From Isoetes taiwanensis (Eukaryota > Streptophyta > Lycopodiopsida > Isoetales > Isoetaceae), in NCBI GenBank assembly GCA_021234155.1, contig JAJEKV010000004.1, forward strand, positions 23,903,122 through 23,967,121: 64,000 nt of DNA, read 5' to 3'. Under the pieces are notes generated by a model that did no database searches, was not told the origin of the DNA, and was given only the letters and a program-made list of their open reading frames with translations. A program made the translations under genes and the position numbers. Shown here in pieces: positions 35,975-48,660 of this stretch (within the stretch, counting starts at the first letter, position 1; each line of letters starts with the position of its first letter).

Positions 35975-38900
35975 AGGCACGCAGATGTGAGCTTGTCAGT
36001 GGTCGAGGTATTCGCCAATGTGGGGGTGCCGCAGATTGGTTCGAGTGATGCACATTTTCCGAAACCGCATCACTTGCAGACCTCGAGACCCCAACCACAA
36101 CGCACGCCGCCCGCCGGGCTTCTACTACCACGCCCCCTTCTCTACCTCCTACTCCCTCCCTCGCTGCCCACGCCCTCTTCCCCACATCGCGCCTCCGCCC
36201 CATCTACTTCTCACTTTCGGCCCGCTTCCCGTCCTCCCCGCTGACTTCGAAGTGCGCATACCATCCCTGGCCGACAAATAGGAATTGTGCCTCCGGGTGG
36301 TCTCATGGAATTGTCGAGGCTTCCTCGCGTAAGGGGCGGTCGAACTTCGTGGCGGCCGGTATGGATCTCATCTTCCTCATGGAGACATGGGAGCATCGCC
36401 GGGCGCAGGCTACGATTTCTTGGGGTTACCAACATTTCTCGGTCTTCAATGCATGCGGACAGCCCGGGGTCATGGTGGAGTGGTTTGCTACTAGGACAAC
36501 CTTGGCATTCGGTTACCCTCCGAAGGCGGTGAGGACACAACCGGTGCCACGGGTTCCGGGTTAACCGGTGGCATAACCTCGGCAACCCCTTTTGTTATTT
36601 CCCTCCGTTATTTCACGCGGCAAACCTTCTATCGCAGCCCACCCGATGCGGATAGGATGGACCCGTATGTCGATCTATATGATGACATACGCCGGCATCG
36701 CCAGTTGGGTAGGGTCGCCCTTCTTGGAGATTTCAATGCACCCGAGTAGAGCAGCCCATGCGACTTCTGACCCCCGGCGACGATGTCACAGCAGCCTACG
36801 CCTGCCAAGTAGCCCGCCACGCTGGAGTCGGATGGCGCGCCGTGTCACTACGGCGCTTTGTGACGATTGCTCGCTATGTGGCATTTTTGACTTGATAATT
36901 TGCAATGGCCTTTCACACGGTGGCCGATTCTCGCCAAGTGCATGCAGCATGTGACAATCGTGGGGAGGGTCTAGTGTGGTAGACTATGTGCTTGTAGTTG
37001 CGCTAAGATATGCATCTCATCGGTCGTTCCAGGGTGGGCGCAGATGATCGGGATGAGGAGGTCGACTCGATCACCTCCACTTTATTTGGACCTGGTTTGG
37101 CGAGCGCTTGAACCCCCCATCGGCCCCCGCCGGCCCTCGGTTGAGACTTCGATTATGAGCAGCAGAGGACTTCTGGCGAGATGCTCATGGACGCCCTCCC
37201 GGTAATTACGCGGACCTCCACACTAAAGCAACAGCGCACCGGTGACGGCTATTACAGGGATGCGTGGATGTGTGCTTTGGCGACTTCCCCCGCAGCCAGT
37301 GGTCGGCAGCATTCCCTCGTGAACCGATGGTTTGATGCGGTCGTGAAGAACATAGCGGCAGCCCGCCACACGATGCGGATCCGTGTACCGCTTGCGGGCC
37401 ACCGACACACGCACCGCCGCCCATCCGGAGAGGGACACAAAGGCGCCGGGCCCCTGCCGCTAATCATCAGGGGAGATGTTACGACTGGCTGGACACTCAT
37501 CCCGAACCTTTTGGCGCAGAGTGCTTCGAAGGCCAGCCCACCCTACGGGGGACATCACACCGGGCAAAGTGGGAAAAGATTGCCGGCGGCTCTATGACCC
37601 GTCGAGGACGCTGCGTCGCCCATACCCACGGGATGGCCCCATTGGTTCTCGTGGGCCGAGGATGTTGAGGAGGGCACCCGCAGCGGCTAGCTAATGGGAA
37701 GGCGGTGACCTCGATGGTATCGGGCCGCGAGTTACTCAAGTGTAAGGAGGCAGCCCGCTTGTGCCGGTCCTCACTACCCCTCGTCATGAGCATTGCGGAG
37801 GGTTCCCCGACAATGGACCCAAGCAGTGGTTGTTCCCATTCACAAAGGCATGGGCGACCCACACCGTCCGGCCAATTACCGGACGATCATGGTCGCCAAA
37901 GTATTTGCCAAACTGCTATCGGCATTCTCGGAGCAGCTAGTTGACCCTGGCAGAGGCAGCCGGATGTCGCGAACCCTCACACGCAGCGAGCTTTCGACCC
38001 CGCCACTCAACGATTGACCATATCTTTCTGGCTGCGGCACCGATTGAAGACAGCCGGAATCATCGGTGGACTTGTATTGTTGCTTTGTGGACTTATAAAG
38101 GCTTTTGATCTGGTCCCCGGAAAAGGCGTAGGCTAGATGCGTCAGCGGGGCTCCGCTGCTGTCAGCGGAATGCCATATATGGGTTGTATGAGAGTTGTTT
38201 TGGCGGGATGTACCGACGGGCCAAGCATTCACCCGTAGTATCGGTCCAAGGGTTGCCCCCCTCGCCAACACTTTTGGCCTCTACATTGATCGCTTAGAGC
38301 CACGCTTATCGAGCATGGGGATGGCATACGGCTTTTGCACGGGTGTCATCCGGCTCATCTATCTATATGACGATGTTGGCCCGCTTGCCCACACCGAAGC
38401 TATCGTATCTCACTGGATGCCCTAGACACATTTTGTCGCTACGACATGCGCGTCAATCGGCCAAGACCGGTGGTTCTCATATCCTCTTCCGTCACCCCAT
38501 GCCTCCTCGCACTCACATATGGGGGGACGGCTGTGGACGCCGCCCACCTACAAGTACCTAGGGGGTGGAGTTCCCCTCCTCGCTTCTGTGGGCCTATCCT
38601 ATACGGGTGGTGTATTGGCCGAAAGCGCTTTATGCCATCGTAACAACAGTCACCAGCGTAGCTATATGATTGGGGCCATCGGTCACATCTGTTCGCACCG
38701 GGTCGAGCCTGGCCCTTCAGACGGGGTCGGTTTGGGGCCCTACCGCCTCTTTGGCGACTTCGAATGACTTGGAGCAAAGTGCGTAAGGCATTTTGGCACC
38801 CGCACTTGGGTGAAACCTTCGTCCCCTATCGATTCTCGCTGCAGAAATCGGATTCTTTGCCGCCATTGGCAGCCCTTGATAGACACATCGCCTATTTTCG

Positions 38901-39753
38901 TAAAGTGGTTACTATGGGTGATGCTCGGCTCCGCACCGGGCTTACACTTGGGGCCATGTGAGTCCAGCAGGCTTAGGCCCCGCTGGAGGTAAGAGAGATC
39001 GCTGGTTCGCCAGATGGAACGCAGAGCATGAGCACGATGCGCATACCGGGCGCTACGTCGATCGTGGGACCTCAAGGGAGTACCTAGATGCTTGTTTCCT
39101 TGGCAAGCTCGGGACCCCATTGCTCTAGAGCAGGTCAAAATGGCCCATTACAAGGAGCACATTAACCCCAGGCGGTTAGCCCGGGGCCCACGCTCTACCG
39201 TTCCCAGCCGCCCCCGAAAAAGTGAGACTCATTGCCTCCATTCGCGACCGGTGCCCACCATCTTCGCAGATCGAGAGGCGCGTGTGGATTGGGAGCCCCC
39301 GCCAGGCCAGCTCGTCAAGGCCGTCAAACGGGTGCCATTGAGGATGAGTCTCACACTTTCAGAGTTGCCCGTTGGGTCCGATCCAGGGCCGACATCGGCT
39401 CCCTTTAGTACGGTAGGACGTGCCCTTGCATTTGCCGATGAACACTGCCACAAGACGCGTGCCACGGGGTCATACATCCCGAGGTTTGGACTGCGAGGTC
39501 ACCTTTGCCCCCACCGGGCTGTCCACGACTAGGCACTACGGGTGGTGCATGACCGTATATATTGGGATGTTTCGCATTTTATATGATTAGCGCAGTTTGT
39601 CGTTAGTCGATTTGCCGCCCGCAGTTTTTCCTCGAAAACCCTTCGGGCGGGTTTTTTAATCCGGCAAGAATCCCTTTGTTTGCGTTTTTGTATTGGGTCC
39701 CATAGACCGATTGGTCTCCGTGGACGATAAAAGTACCTTCCTTCCTTCCTTCC
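35975..39753 (+). mobile_element. LINE B, plus strand (endonuclease-RT, broken)
   Basis: Same family as LINE A in opposite orientation. Pieces: a proline-rich start (35987-36280); endonuclease start VVSWNCRGFLA (36300), METWEH (36375), LLGDFNAPE (36725) and SSVVDYVL (36975); RT with WTQAVVVPIHKGMGDP and PANYRTIM (37810-37900), PRHSTIDHIF (38000), FGLYIDRLEP (38280), a YDD-like LIYLYDD (38360) and TYKYLGG (38545). The 3' end has AAAACCCTTCGGGCGGGTTTTT, GGTCTCCGTGGACGATAAAA and a (CTTC)n tail, then TAAGAAT (39754-39760). Coding frames are repeatedly broken. Confidence 0.8.
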
Positions 39754-39760
39754 TTCCTAA

Positions 39761-40260
39761 GAATTGACCCACCTTAGGGGTTTTCCAAATGTTGTTCATG
39801 GCACTGTCTATCTTTTTTACATAATTATTGGTGTTATGGTGCTTGCAACTCTTTCTGTATTCGAGCTGCTATTGGAGCATATCTGCATTAGATCTGGAGG
39901 AGTTACAAGACCTCCTGCTTCTCTCTCTCTCTTCTTGTGTCCAGGTATTACCGAGGCAGCTTGCTGCATTGTCCCGTTGTTGTTCTGCCTCTTGAGGAGG
40001 TGGAGGTGGCAATGGCCCATGCTTCTCCCCTCGAATGAGAGGAGTTACTAGTTGCATAAACTCCCTCATTTGTCTACCATTTCTACTAGGTGCCTGTTAA
40101 TATCTGAGGGGTTATCTCCACATCTGATGCTCTCTGTTGAACAAGTTCCTCGGCCGCCAATTAGAAGCTTGGCCTTGGTTCTCTGGAACATGTGAAATTG
40201 ATGTAGAGTTTGTAGTTGTATATGCCATGGCATTGTTGCTGTGTTGATTCATTTCAATCA
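39761..40260 (-). mobile_element. Gypsy gag N-terminal remnant
   Basis: Continuation of the remnant at 31253-32917, separated by the LINE pair. The minus strand from an ATG near 40256 reads MNQHSNNAMAYTTTN, then ENQGQASNWRPRNLF, stops, MREFMQLVTPLIRGEKHG and a PPPPPPQEAEQQRD segment, which is a low-complexity gag start. It has several stops. Confidence 0.5.
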
Positions 40261-40429
40261 TAGAAGAAATCCAGGCAAAATATGGTTGCAAAATGTAATC
40301 TTACTTCTATTCATCACATAATAAGTTAACAACATTTATCCCCAAGGGGGGTTATATCAAAAGTATAGATTAATATATATATTTAAAGATATATAAAACA
40401 GTGGAGGAGCCATTCTATATGTCGACCTA

Positions 40430-41400
40430 TCAGCACTTGGATTTAAAGTGATCCTTAATATCTTTGAGTCTCAGATCGAATCCAAAGTTCTTGAGAATGT
40501 TCTTTGCCATTCCTCCTTTCAGTACTTTTTCTACTCTTGGGGCTAGGAGTTTTGGTGTCATGGCTGCTGCTATTGCATAAGGGGCATCTCGTAATTGAAC
40601 CTATGTAAAATCATGGAGGTGCAATGGCATTGGTCTTTTGATTAGAATGACATGATCAATGTTCTCTCTCATCTTTGCACGCTTACCAAGGTCAGACAAA
40701 GCTATTGAAATATAAATTACTTCATCACTCTTTGGATTATAATCCCTATGAAAACTGCCATTTGCCTTTGGGTCAGTGATGATACATTGTATCTGTGACC
40801 TTAGCCTTTGCCGACTCCTCCCTCTTGAGCTTGCCCTTTCCTTTGAGCCTAGCTACTAATGATTTCCACTGCTAGAAGATAATCATGGTTAGGGCGCTTA
40901 TTAGGTCGATGCATCCTTTGTTCCTGCCAAAAGGTCGTGGCTGAATCAATGACCTTGTTGTAGGTGCATTGCTCCTGTTACTAAAAAGGCATGCTCGAGT
41001 AGCTTGAAATTCTTCTTCAGATATCATTGATTGCCGTTAAAGTGCTTGCCTGATGGCGTTGAATGCCTCGATAGTTTACAAAAGATGTCTAGCATATGAG
41101 AGATGCTCTGCTACTTGTCCTGGAAACTCTTTATAAAAATAGTCGATCAAGTCATCTTGTTGATTCTCATAAAGCATCGACAGAATTTTGTCAATGCCGA
41201 GCTTCTCTTCGATGTTGTAAGAAAGTTGCAAGTTGTCATGTGCAAAAAGATACTTCTTAAATTTTCAATGATGACCTCCTCCAAGCAAGTGTGACCTGTT
41301 GATGTGCCTTCCATTAGGTACTCCTGGATATTAGCTCTTGGATCAAAGCCTGATCCGTTCTTGTGCAAGGTCAAGAGGTTCTAAGGCTGGCTAACTTGGT
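40430..41400 (-). pseudogene. Unidentified ORF remnant
   Basis: The minus strand keeps long protein-like stretches with a few stops and shifts: PRANIQEYLMEGTSTGHTCL (41340), LVTGAMHLQQGH (40960), KGKGKLKREESAKAKV (40820), DEVIYISIALSDLGKRAKM (40730-40675) and KNILKNFGFDLRLKDIKDHF (40505-40445). I do not recognise the family. It lies just upstream of the Gypsy gag on the same strand and may belong to that element or to the host sequence it entered. Confidence 0.3.
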
Positions 41401-42659
41401 TTATTGATAGATTTATAGTGCATGATGATTGCTAAACTGGCTGCTGTTGAGAGGCACCTATAATTTAGATATCTATAAGTCACATAGCCTGGCAACCTAT
41501 TGGTCTTGATCCATAGGGTATACTTGGAGAGTTTGATATAACTAAGACTCGCTTGCAAAATGCTAAGAGAGAGCCACCTATCTGTGCAATTGGTAGCCTC
41601 ATCTCATGATCTTACTCGATCATGATAATGAGTGATGATATTGTCATAAAACGTTATTCTAGATAGATTAGCATGAAGGTCAAAGACATGACTTGGAAGA
41701 GGCGTTCAATAGGTGCTTTTGTCATGCAATCAGATCCATTGTACCATCTAACAAATTTTGGAGGAGCCACGACTAGAGACTGGGTACGAAATGGTGATGA
41801 GGAATAGATAATAGCTTGAGAAATCGCTTAAGAGAGAGGATCTAGGACCATTGCAAGCAAAAAATATCAACTATGGCTTGCTTAACTAGATATGGTTGTC
41901 TTGGTTTTGTGCCAAAACCCAAAAATTTGGATGATCGAACTTTTGAGTGATCTAGAATATCTAAATGGATGACTTACCATAGAAAACTAGCCAGAACATG
42001 GTCAAAAAGTTAGTTTTGAATTTGTTTCATCAAAATTGGTGAAGACTAGCTTAGAATCGAGTGTGGTCATTTACACTGCGGCAAATGGCTCTCCAAAAGT
42101 TTCAGAGAGGGCATTCGCGCAGTGTGAGTGACTTCATCACTTCTGAGTGTGCAACTTTATCATTTTTGGCAAAGTAAACTGCAAACGCATGAAGTGGTCT
42201 ATTGAAGTCGATCTAGCAAGTTACCTTATGCCAAAAAAATTTCAAACTTCAAAGATTGGGGTGAAATTAAACAGACCGTGCCAAATGGCTCCCTAAAAGT
42301 TTCAGAAAAGGCTTCCATGCGGTATGAGAGGCTTTCTCTCTCCTTTTTTTTTTTTTAATAAAATTGTTAACAGAATAGATCAAATACTTGTTATACTTGT
42401 TATTCACATTATTTTTATGACCAAATTTAAACCAATGGTGTCCCAATGTTTTATTCTTCGTAAGTCTCTTCGTCAAGTGCATGTTCTTGGGCATAACCGT
42501 GAATTTTTTGTCATGAATTGCACATAAATTTCCTTCTATAGAGTTGTGTGAATTCGGCTTCAGAATCTTCGTGACACCATCTCAACATCATTGGGATGAC
42601 CCTAAGAGCTATTTTAAACTCTTGAACTACCTCCAAACTAGCCTCTCAAAGGGTGCCCG
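41401..42659. repeat. Non-coding stretch with a 200-bp spaced direct repeat
   Basis: No gene recognised. Two diverged copies of CAAATGGCTC-x-AAAAGTTTCAGA followed by a GCGGT/GCAGTGTGAG block lie at about 42080-42135 and 42283-42335. Confidence 0.4.
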
Positions 42660-43260
42660 TCAAATGAACAAGTTCATACACGGCTGAAAGTGCCTAATCA
42701 CCCGGAAAACTCGATCGTGCTTGGAGTTAGGGCTGTGACAAACTCTTTTAGGTGATGCAAGCCAAGGAGGTGGGGGCTTCAAGCTCGATTTGGGTCTTCT
42801 CCCCTTAATAAAGTTACGCATAGTTTGTTGACAGTACCAAGAATTGTACTGAATCCATCTGCACAAATACTCTTTTTATATATCATTTTTCCTTCTCGTA
42901 TTCGATATCATGCTTCAATTTAAAGGGCTTTTCGTCCCCCATATAGATCTTACTCGTCCTTTTTTACTTGAACCACACTAGAAATGGTGGCCCAACTGCT
43001 TATTCCGCCTTGTCTTTGCCTTGGGATGCCTCCTATTCGGGATTACAAATCACCAGGTGCCTCCAAGCTGATCCTTCGTGCGCATTTCACGATCAATTTC
43101 TTATCCTTCATTCTTTCTCCCATATTTTGCTTCCCTTGCTCCTTTTTTTTGTCTGGGTTATTGGTCTGCCTCCAATTCTTCAGTCTGCTTCTTCTTTTTG
43201 TGAAGCTGCAGAGCACAACTCTTGAGTTGATTCCGAATTCTCAGAGTGGACTCTTGAAGT
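42660..43260 (-). mobile_element. Retroelement gag-like remnant
   Basis: The minus strand encodes a decayed relative of the ORF at 58801-59565. The shared core is RWIQYNSWYCQQTMRNFIKG here and RWMRYNNCYCKQNFQKFVKG there, followed by a P-rich KPPPPW/KPLPPR segment. Upstream is a charged, broken region. Flanking sequence near 44040-44140 also resembles 59900-60050, so two copies of one retroelement are present. Confidence 0.6.
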
Positions 43261-44194
43261 GTTAGGTGCCTGGTCTCCCACAGAATATTGCATTTCATCA
43301 AACGAATCCAAGCTATTGGGGTCTCCTCTCCTTGGCTGCTTCTAGGAAGGAAGCTGCTTCCCCACCGCAGGTGCTTATACGCTCAAACATGCTTCTGGGA
43401 TTCTAAGTCTCATGGCAGTCTGCTTCATAAGCGACATGTCGTATTGATCAGAAAACATATAAATTTCTTCAATGATCTAGTGAGAAGGCTAGGAAACTGG
43501 TTTAGGAAAAAATTACGGTAAAAAGGGTGACCACCCACATGTATGGGGTCAATCTTAGGGCCAGATTCCACATGCAGCAATGGCACTTCTCTCTGATATC
43601 TCAACTTCCGGCTCCTTTTTTTTTAGGGCAACAACTCCCTGATTCCATTGCGGCAGTGGCAATTTGAAGCCAATTCAAAATAAACCTTTAAGATCTAGTT
43701 TTTTAAGGAATTTATGGCAAGATTTGTCTGGCACTTGATTCAAGTTTTAAAGGCCAGGGGATCATCCCTGTCACTTAAGCGAGTGTTTTGGAGTTAAAGC
43801 GGCAGCGTTTTTGGTTTTAGGAGGAGTGTTTTGCTAATTGGTAAATGTTGCAATGGAATCAGAAGACAAGTGTTAGTTACGACGTGCCATCCTAAAATTG
43901 GTTCACGCAGAACTAACACACATCTAATTTCCACAGTTGAATCTGGTCCTTACTAATTGGGTACCAATTTTAAGATTTAACACAACCATCTCTATTAATG
44001 GTGATCTTAAAATTTAAATTTCCAATAGTTCTTGAGTTATTAATGAATTTCCAGGAACTCCGATTTGGACGATCCTTCAACCCATTTCTAGCGAAACCTT
44101 GAGGGCCATGCACAATTTTCATTCCAAATTTACTAGAAGGTTTTGACTCAATATTTCAACCTCCTAACCAACATAATTTATCTTATGATTCTAA
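43261..44194. other. Leader-like flank of the gag remnant
   Basis: No gene recognised. The part from 44040 to 44140 (CGATTTGGACGATC and TGCACAATTTTCATTCCAAATT) matches the leader of the element at 59.9 kb. Its LTR is probably cut by the inverted-repeat element that begins at 44195. Confidence 0.4.
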
Positions 44195-44630
44195 TAACCA
44201 ACACATAATTACCATTAACATTATTAACAAAAATCATTGCATTCAATGCATTTAAATTAAAATCCCCCTGAACCCCCTTTGGTTTGGGTGCATATTCACA
44301 CGGGGGGTGACTTCGGGCAACGAGGGCTGTTGGATAGGCATATTCACCCCTTATTCCTTAATCTACACCGTACACAAAGTTCATCGTTTGTGGGGTATGG
44401 ATGTATAGAATTTGTTATACTGTATAACAAGATTTGCAAAATACAATAAGATTTCAGGCAATATACTATATGGTGTTGATTTTATGACGTGCAAAAAAAC
44501 ATAATTCTGAGGGCTCACGCCCCTACGTCACCCCCCGTGTGAATATGCACCCAAATCAAAGGGGGTTTCAGGGGGATTTTAATTTAAATGATTTTTGTTA
44601 ATAATGTTAATGGTAATTATGTGTTGGTTA
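44195..44630. mobile_element. 436-bp inverted-repeat element
   Basis: Two long inverted arms (44195-44311 and 44527-44630) are nearly exact reverse complements, starting TAACCAACACATAATTACC and running to CACACGGGGGGTGAC. The left arm has one small extra segment (CATTCAATGCAT). The core is about 215 bp. Such structures are typical of foldback/MITE-like non-autonomous transposons. Flanks ATTCTAA and ATTCTTA could be an imperfect target duplication. Confidence 0.7.
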
Positions 44631-47110
44631 ATTCTTATTGGCAAGATGCTTTCACATATTCTGTGTTGGGGGCAAAAAATAAAAAAAAAAAAAAAGATGT
44701 AAAAATTGTAAATGCGCCAGCAAAGCAATAAAGGAAGACCAACTGCGCCATAGCTGCCCCTTCTGATTCCGATTTCGCCATTGCTTTCGTTACTCTCGGC
44801 TTTCGTTACTCATGGCATAGAGGCATGGCATAGCCGCCCCTTTTGATTCCGATTTTCGCCATTGCTCTCGGCATCTCCTGCAGGATTGTGGTTCTTCAGA
44901 AGGGGAGGTAATGTGGCAGGTAAAGGGGCCAGGATTTCGTTATTCATTGCTCTCTATGCCATGCCTTGCAGCCTTCGAAAATCAGCCACTGCAGCTTATT
45001 TTGTTGGCGGTTTGTGGAGAACTGATTCAGCAGCCACAAACTAGTTTTGCTACTCACACTTGCATGTAACTAGTGCCAATTTTGCTCTGTTCTTGCATGG
45101 GCATTTCACTCTATGCAGAAAGCAAAGGCCATTTTAGGCCACACAAGAACCCATTTAATTCTCGGCATCTCCTGCAGGATTATGGTTCTTCAGAAGGAGA
45201 GGTAATGTGGCAGGTAAAAAGGGGTCAGGATTTCGTGCATAGTTTAATTTGTGATCCACAAAAACAGTTCACAAAAGCAATTTGTGCAGTTGGGCAGCTG
45301 TTAAGAACTGCCGGATTCTTTGCCCTTTTCAAGATTTTTTTGCATATTTCTGAATGATTCATGGACGGAATCAGGAAGTTCAAACCCTATTTCAAAATAT
45401 TTTTGGACTTCAAGCACACATTCGACCGCGTTGTTTGGTTCGGTTGGAGTTACAGGAAGAAGCCTTGTTGATATGCCTAAGCTAATGCCTAAAGCATTAT
45501 GGGCAAATCCACCGGAACTGAGTACTTAGCAAATCGAATATATGGGCAGACCAACAACTGTCCATATAATGTTACGCATCAGCATTATGGGTTGTATTAT
45601 CAGTCTGATGGAGGAACACAGGGGGTCTGATGGAGGAAAACAGGGTTGAAATGCCTGGAATAAAGCCAGTGGTCGAAATGCCTAGGATAAAGATGCAGAG
45701 AAGTATTCAGCTCATACTATTGTTAAATAAGAATAATATGCAATTTCAAGGCCGAAATTCTATGACATGGGTAAATAAGGAACGGCTTGAATCAGCTGCC
45801 AGATTCATCAAAAGGGATAAAAGGATTTGACAACTGATCAGCAAAGAGAGGCATTTATTATTTATCTGTTCAGGGTTTGGAAATATTTAAGGACATATAT
45901 ATATACAGGAAGCAAAGGGTCTGTTGCAAAGATACGAGAGTAAATTGGCTAGTAAATTGGCTGCCTTGGTCTTCAGCTTCACCGTGGTAAAGAATTAGTG
46001 ACTATCCATAACAAGAATGATCTTAGAGTCTACAGCTATGGTTTTAAGTATCCTGAAACGAGTGAGCTTTTGGAATAGAAAGGATTAATCAGAAGTTCTT
46101 TCTTGGCTGGTCTTAGATGATTCTGACTCATTGAAGTACAATGGTCATGTCGCAAACATATAGCAGCATACCAATTTGTGCATTTACCAATTTATGCACT
46201 GAAGAGGACCTCCGATCTGTGATGGAAGATATAAGCACTATTGATGGCTATACTGTTGCTTTGGCTTTAGATAAGCAGAAAAGACCTTACCATTGATTCC
46301 ATTTTGGTACATTCCTTTGCATGCAAACCCTGATGCAGCGTCCCATGCTCAATTGTATTATGTCTACCTCTTCATGAATGGCAAAAATTTATAACTTGGT
46401 AGCATGTGGCTGATTTTGCAGGTTGGTTTTCAGAAGTTTTCAAGTGCACTCAGGACAGCATATATCGTGAATGGACATATTATAAATGTGGTGTTTCTAC
46501 TAATGTCGCCTGTATCTTTTCCATCTATAATGCAACCAAATTTGTTGCCTATTTCAAACGCCAAAGCCATTGGTCAGTTCAGGCAGAATCTAGGTTCTAT
46601 GCAATCCAAATGCGATTTAATCTTTTTAGATGACTTCTACTCTGCAATCACCTACAAAGGTAATGCAAAGAGCTTGCTTCAGCAAATATCTTGACAGTCC
46701 GGACAGCAAATACAACATGATACTTGGAATGTTGTACACAGTACTTGCTTCAGGAAGTATGAATGCCCAGTTCCCAATGGAAGCTAGTTCCAACAGGGCT
46801 TCAGCACCCCTATTACAGGAGGCAACAATGTATGGAAATCTTCAATGGTTTGAATACCATAAGTTTTCTTTTATGCATTTGCGAACAATGCAGACATAGC
46901 AAATTGCTTGGTTACCAACAATATAGGAGGGTTGCTAAGTAATTCTATAGCTGGATTACCCAGCCTTTGTAATGGCATAAATATATTGTCAATAAGTTGG
47001 TGGTAATCAGCATTTGAATAGTACGGTGTCAATAAATCCTTTAAAGGGAAGGCCAACAGCAATATTCTTCCAGATCTCTTTCTGATGTCATAGGCAATGG
47101 AATTTTAAAT
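44631..47110 (+). other. Possible host gene remnant, exon-like pieces
   Basis: Several stretches look exonic but I cannot assign a family. DYGSSEGEVMWQ followed by a GTAAAA donor occurs at 45173-45215, and a near copy lies at 44880-44923, so this exon-like piece is duplicated. Others are NPISKYFWTSSTHSTALFGS (45380), a Q/N-rich NCPYNVTHQHYGLYYQSDGG (45560) and NNADIANCLVTNNIGGLLSN (46890). Stops separate them. They could be parts of a plant regulatory protein. Confidence 0.25.
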
Positions 47111-48548
47111 GGAGTTGAGGCCACCTTGGATAGAGAAAGGTATCCATAGCTATTGGGTATCAATGTTCCTTGCTATACATTCTTATTTTCCAGGTTTTGT
47201 CTCATATTTAACTTAAATATGATTTTTTATATGGTGGTTGCTTCAAAACTAGCAGATCTCTTTTTGCTGTGTGTGCATATAATGCTGCAAAGCCTATTGT
47301 GTACTTTTTGTTCTCACTGTTTATGAGAATTTTCTAGGTTGCATAACATTGTCCCTTATCTTTCACAGTAAAGTATCTAATTAATGTCAATGGCTTTTTT
47401 CGCAATCGCTCAAACTAAAACAGATTTTGAACATCCATATTTATGTTAGGCCTAACTACCACAATTCAAACAATAGTAAGTCAGTTGGAAAGAGAAATGT
47501 TCGCGGCGGCCCGCCGCGATAAATTTCTTGTATCAAAAAAACTTTTGGGCCCTTTGGGCCCTAACAAAGAAAAATAGATAAACAACAAGGGCGTAAATAT
47601 TAATTATTAATTGAAGAGATTGTATAAAACATCAAGGACATTACATTACATTTTCATTTAATACAATGCATTTTTAGTTGGAAATAGTTCTAACATTTGA
47701 AATGCACAAATGGCCATCCAAGGAGTATATAGCACGACTAGAACTGCCTTTTTGAGTTCCGTATGTAGCGTAGGTCCAGGATCTCTGACATCGAAACAAA
47801 GTGCTGTATTTTCATAGATTATATCCACAAAACTATTGAAACTTGGAGTATACCTTTTGGTCCAAAATGCTCCATGTTTGCACAAATTATGAAAATGGGT
47901 CAAAGATTAGCAATAACTACTACATCCTTCTTCTGTCTTCAAGTTACTGACCAAAGACAAACTAATTTCAAATCTCAAACTAATTTCACTGTGTAATGGC
48001 AACAAAAGGTCTCCAGGTTATCCGCTCCATGTAAAGCAGCATTTTTTATCAGCAGTCATAGATTGAGATATTGTCTCCATCAGCCATAGATTGAAATATT
48101 GTCTCCATAGATTGAGATATTGTCTCCATCAGCCATAGATTGAAATATTGTCTCCATCCTTCAGGAGGACTAGCAATGCTTCCCGGGCCAGGTTTTGAGA
48201 AGTTAACTGGTTTCAACAAGCTATTCAATCAGAGAAATTATACAGAAAATACAGAACGAAATACAAGAAAGTTTGAAGCTTAGATTCTACAAGCAAAGAT
48301 CTGCGAGAAATTTGAAGAACGGATGCATTGCCATTTCTTCATTGTGTTGAAACCAGGTAACAATACCAAATATTGCATTCAAATTTAAATCCAGAATAAG
48401 TGTGAATAAAATCATGCAGCAATACAAGGCATCAGAAAACAATGCTGTGAGCGACAGTTCTGATCATGCTGTTGGCAACGCAACTATGGCTAGGGTTTCT
48501 ATTTGTTTCCACAAAACAAACACAAGAATACGAACGAGCTTTACTTAC
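47111..48548. other. No gene recognised; small hairpin and minisatellite
   Basis: 47501-47519 is a perfect GC hairpin TCGCGGCGGCCCGCCGCGA followed by TAAATTTC. 48058-48157 is a tandem repeat of about 49 bp, each unit containing two variants of ATAGATTGA-ATATTGTCTCCAT. Minus-strand ORF 47658-47903 is not recognised. Confidence 0.5.
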
Positions 48549-48659
48549 TCGGTTCCTTTCTCCCTTAAGACGCGAAATTGCTCGGGTGTAAGCACTGCCC
48601 GCCACTCCTCTTCACTTTTGGCCACTGGAGAAGGAGCTGTTTGTGCGCCATTGGAAACC
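48549..48659 (-). CDS. MsrB (methionine-R-sulfoxide reductase) exon
   Basis: The minus strand reads VSNGAQTAPSPVAK and then SEEEWRAVLTPEQFRVLREK, followed by GT and a GTAAGT donor. This is the start of the MsrB domain as in plastid MsrB proteins, which reduce methionine-R-sulfoxide, with a short presequence piece. A CAG acceptor bounds the exon at 48660. I do not find the next exon (GEY and the zinc CxxC) or the catalytic cysteine downstream, so this may be a lone captured or duplicated exon rather than a working gene. Confidence 0.6.
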
Positions 48660-48660
48660 C

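Noticed and set aside
33077-39540. Many open frames on both strands of the GC-rich block
   Set aside because: They are shadows or broken pieces of the two LINEs. High GC keeps stops rare.
33000-39660. Bacterial-type terminator hairpins (AAAACCC...GGGTTTTT)
   Set aside because: They are part of the conserved LINE 3' ends, not transcription terminators of bacterial genes.
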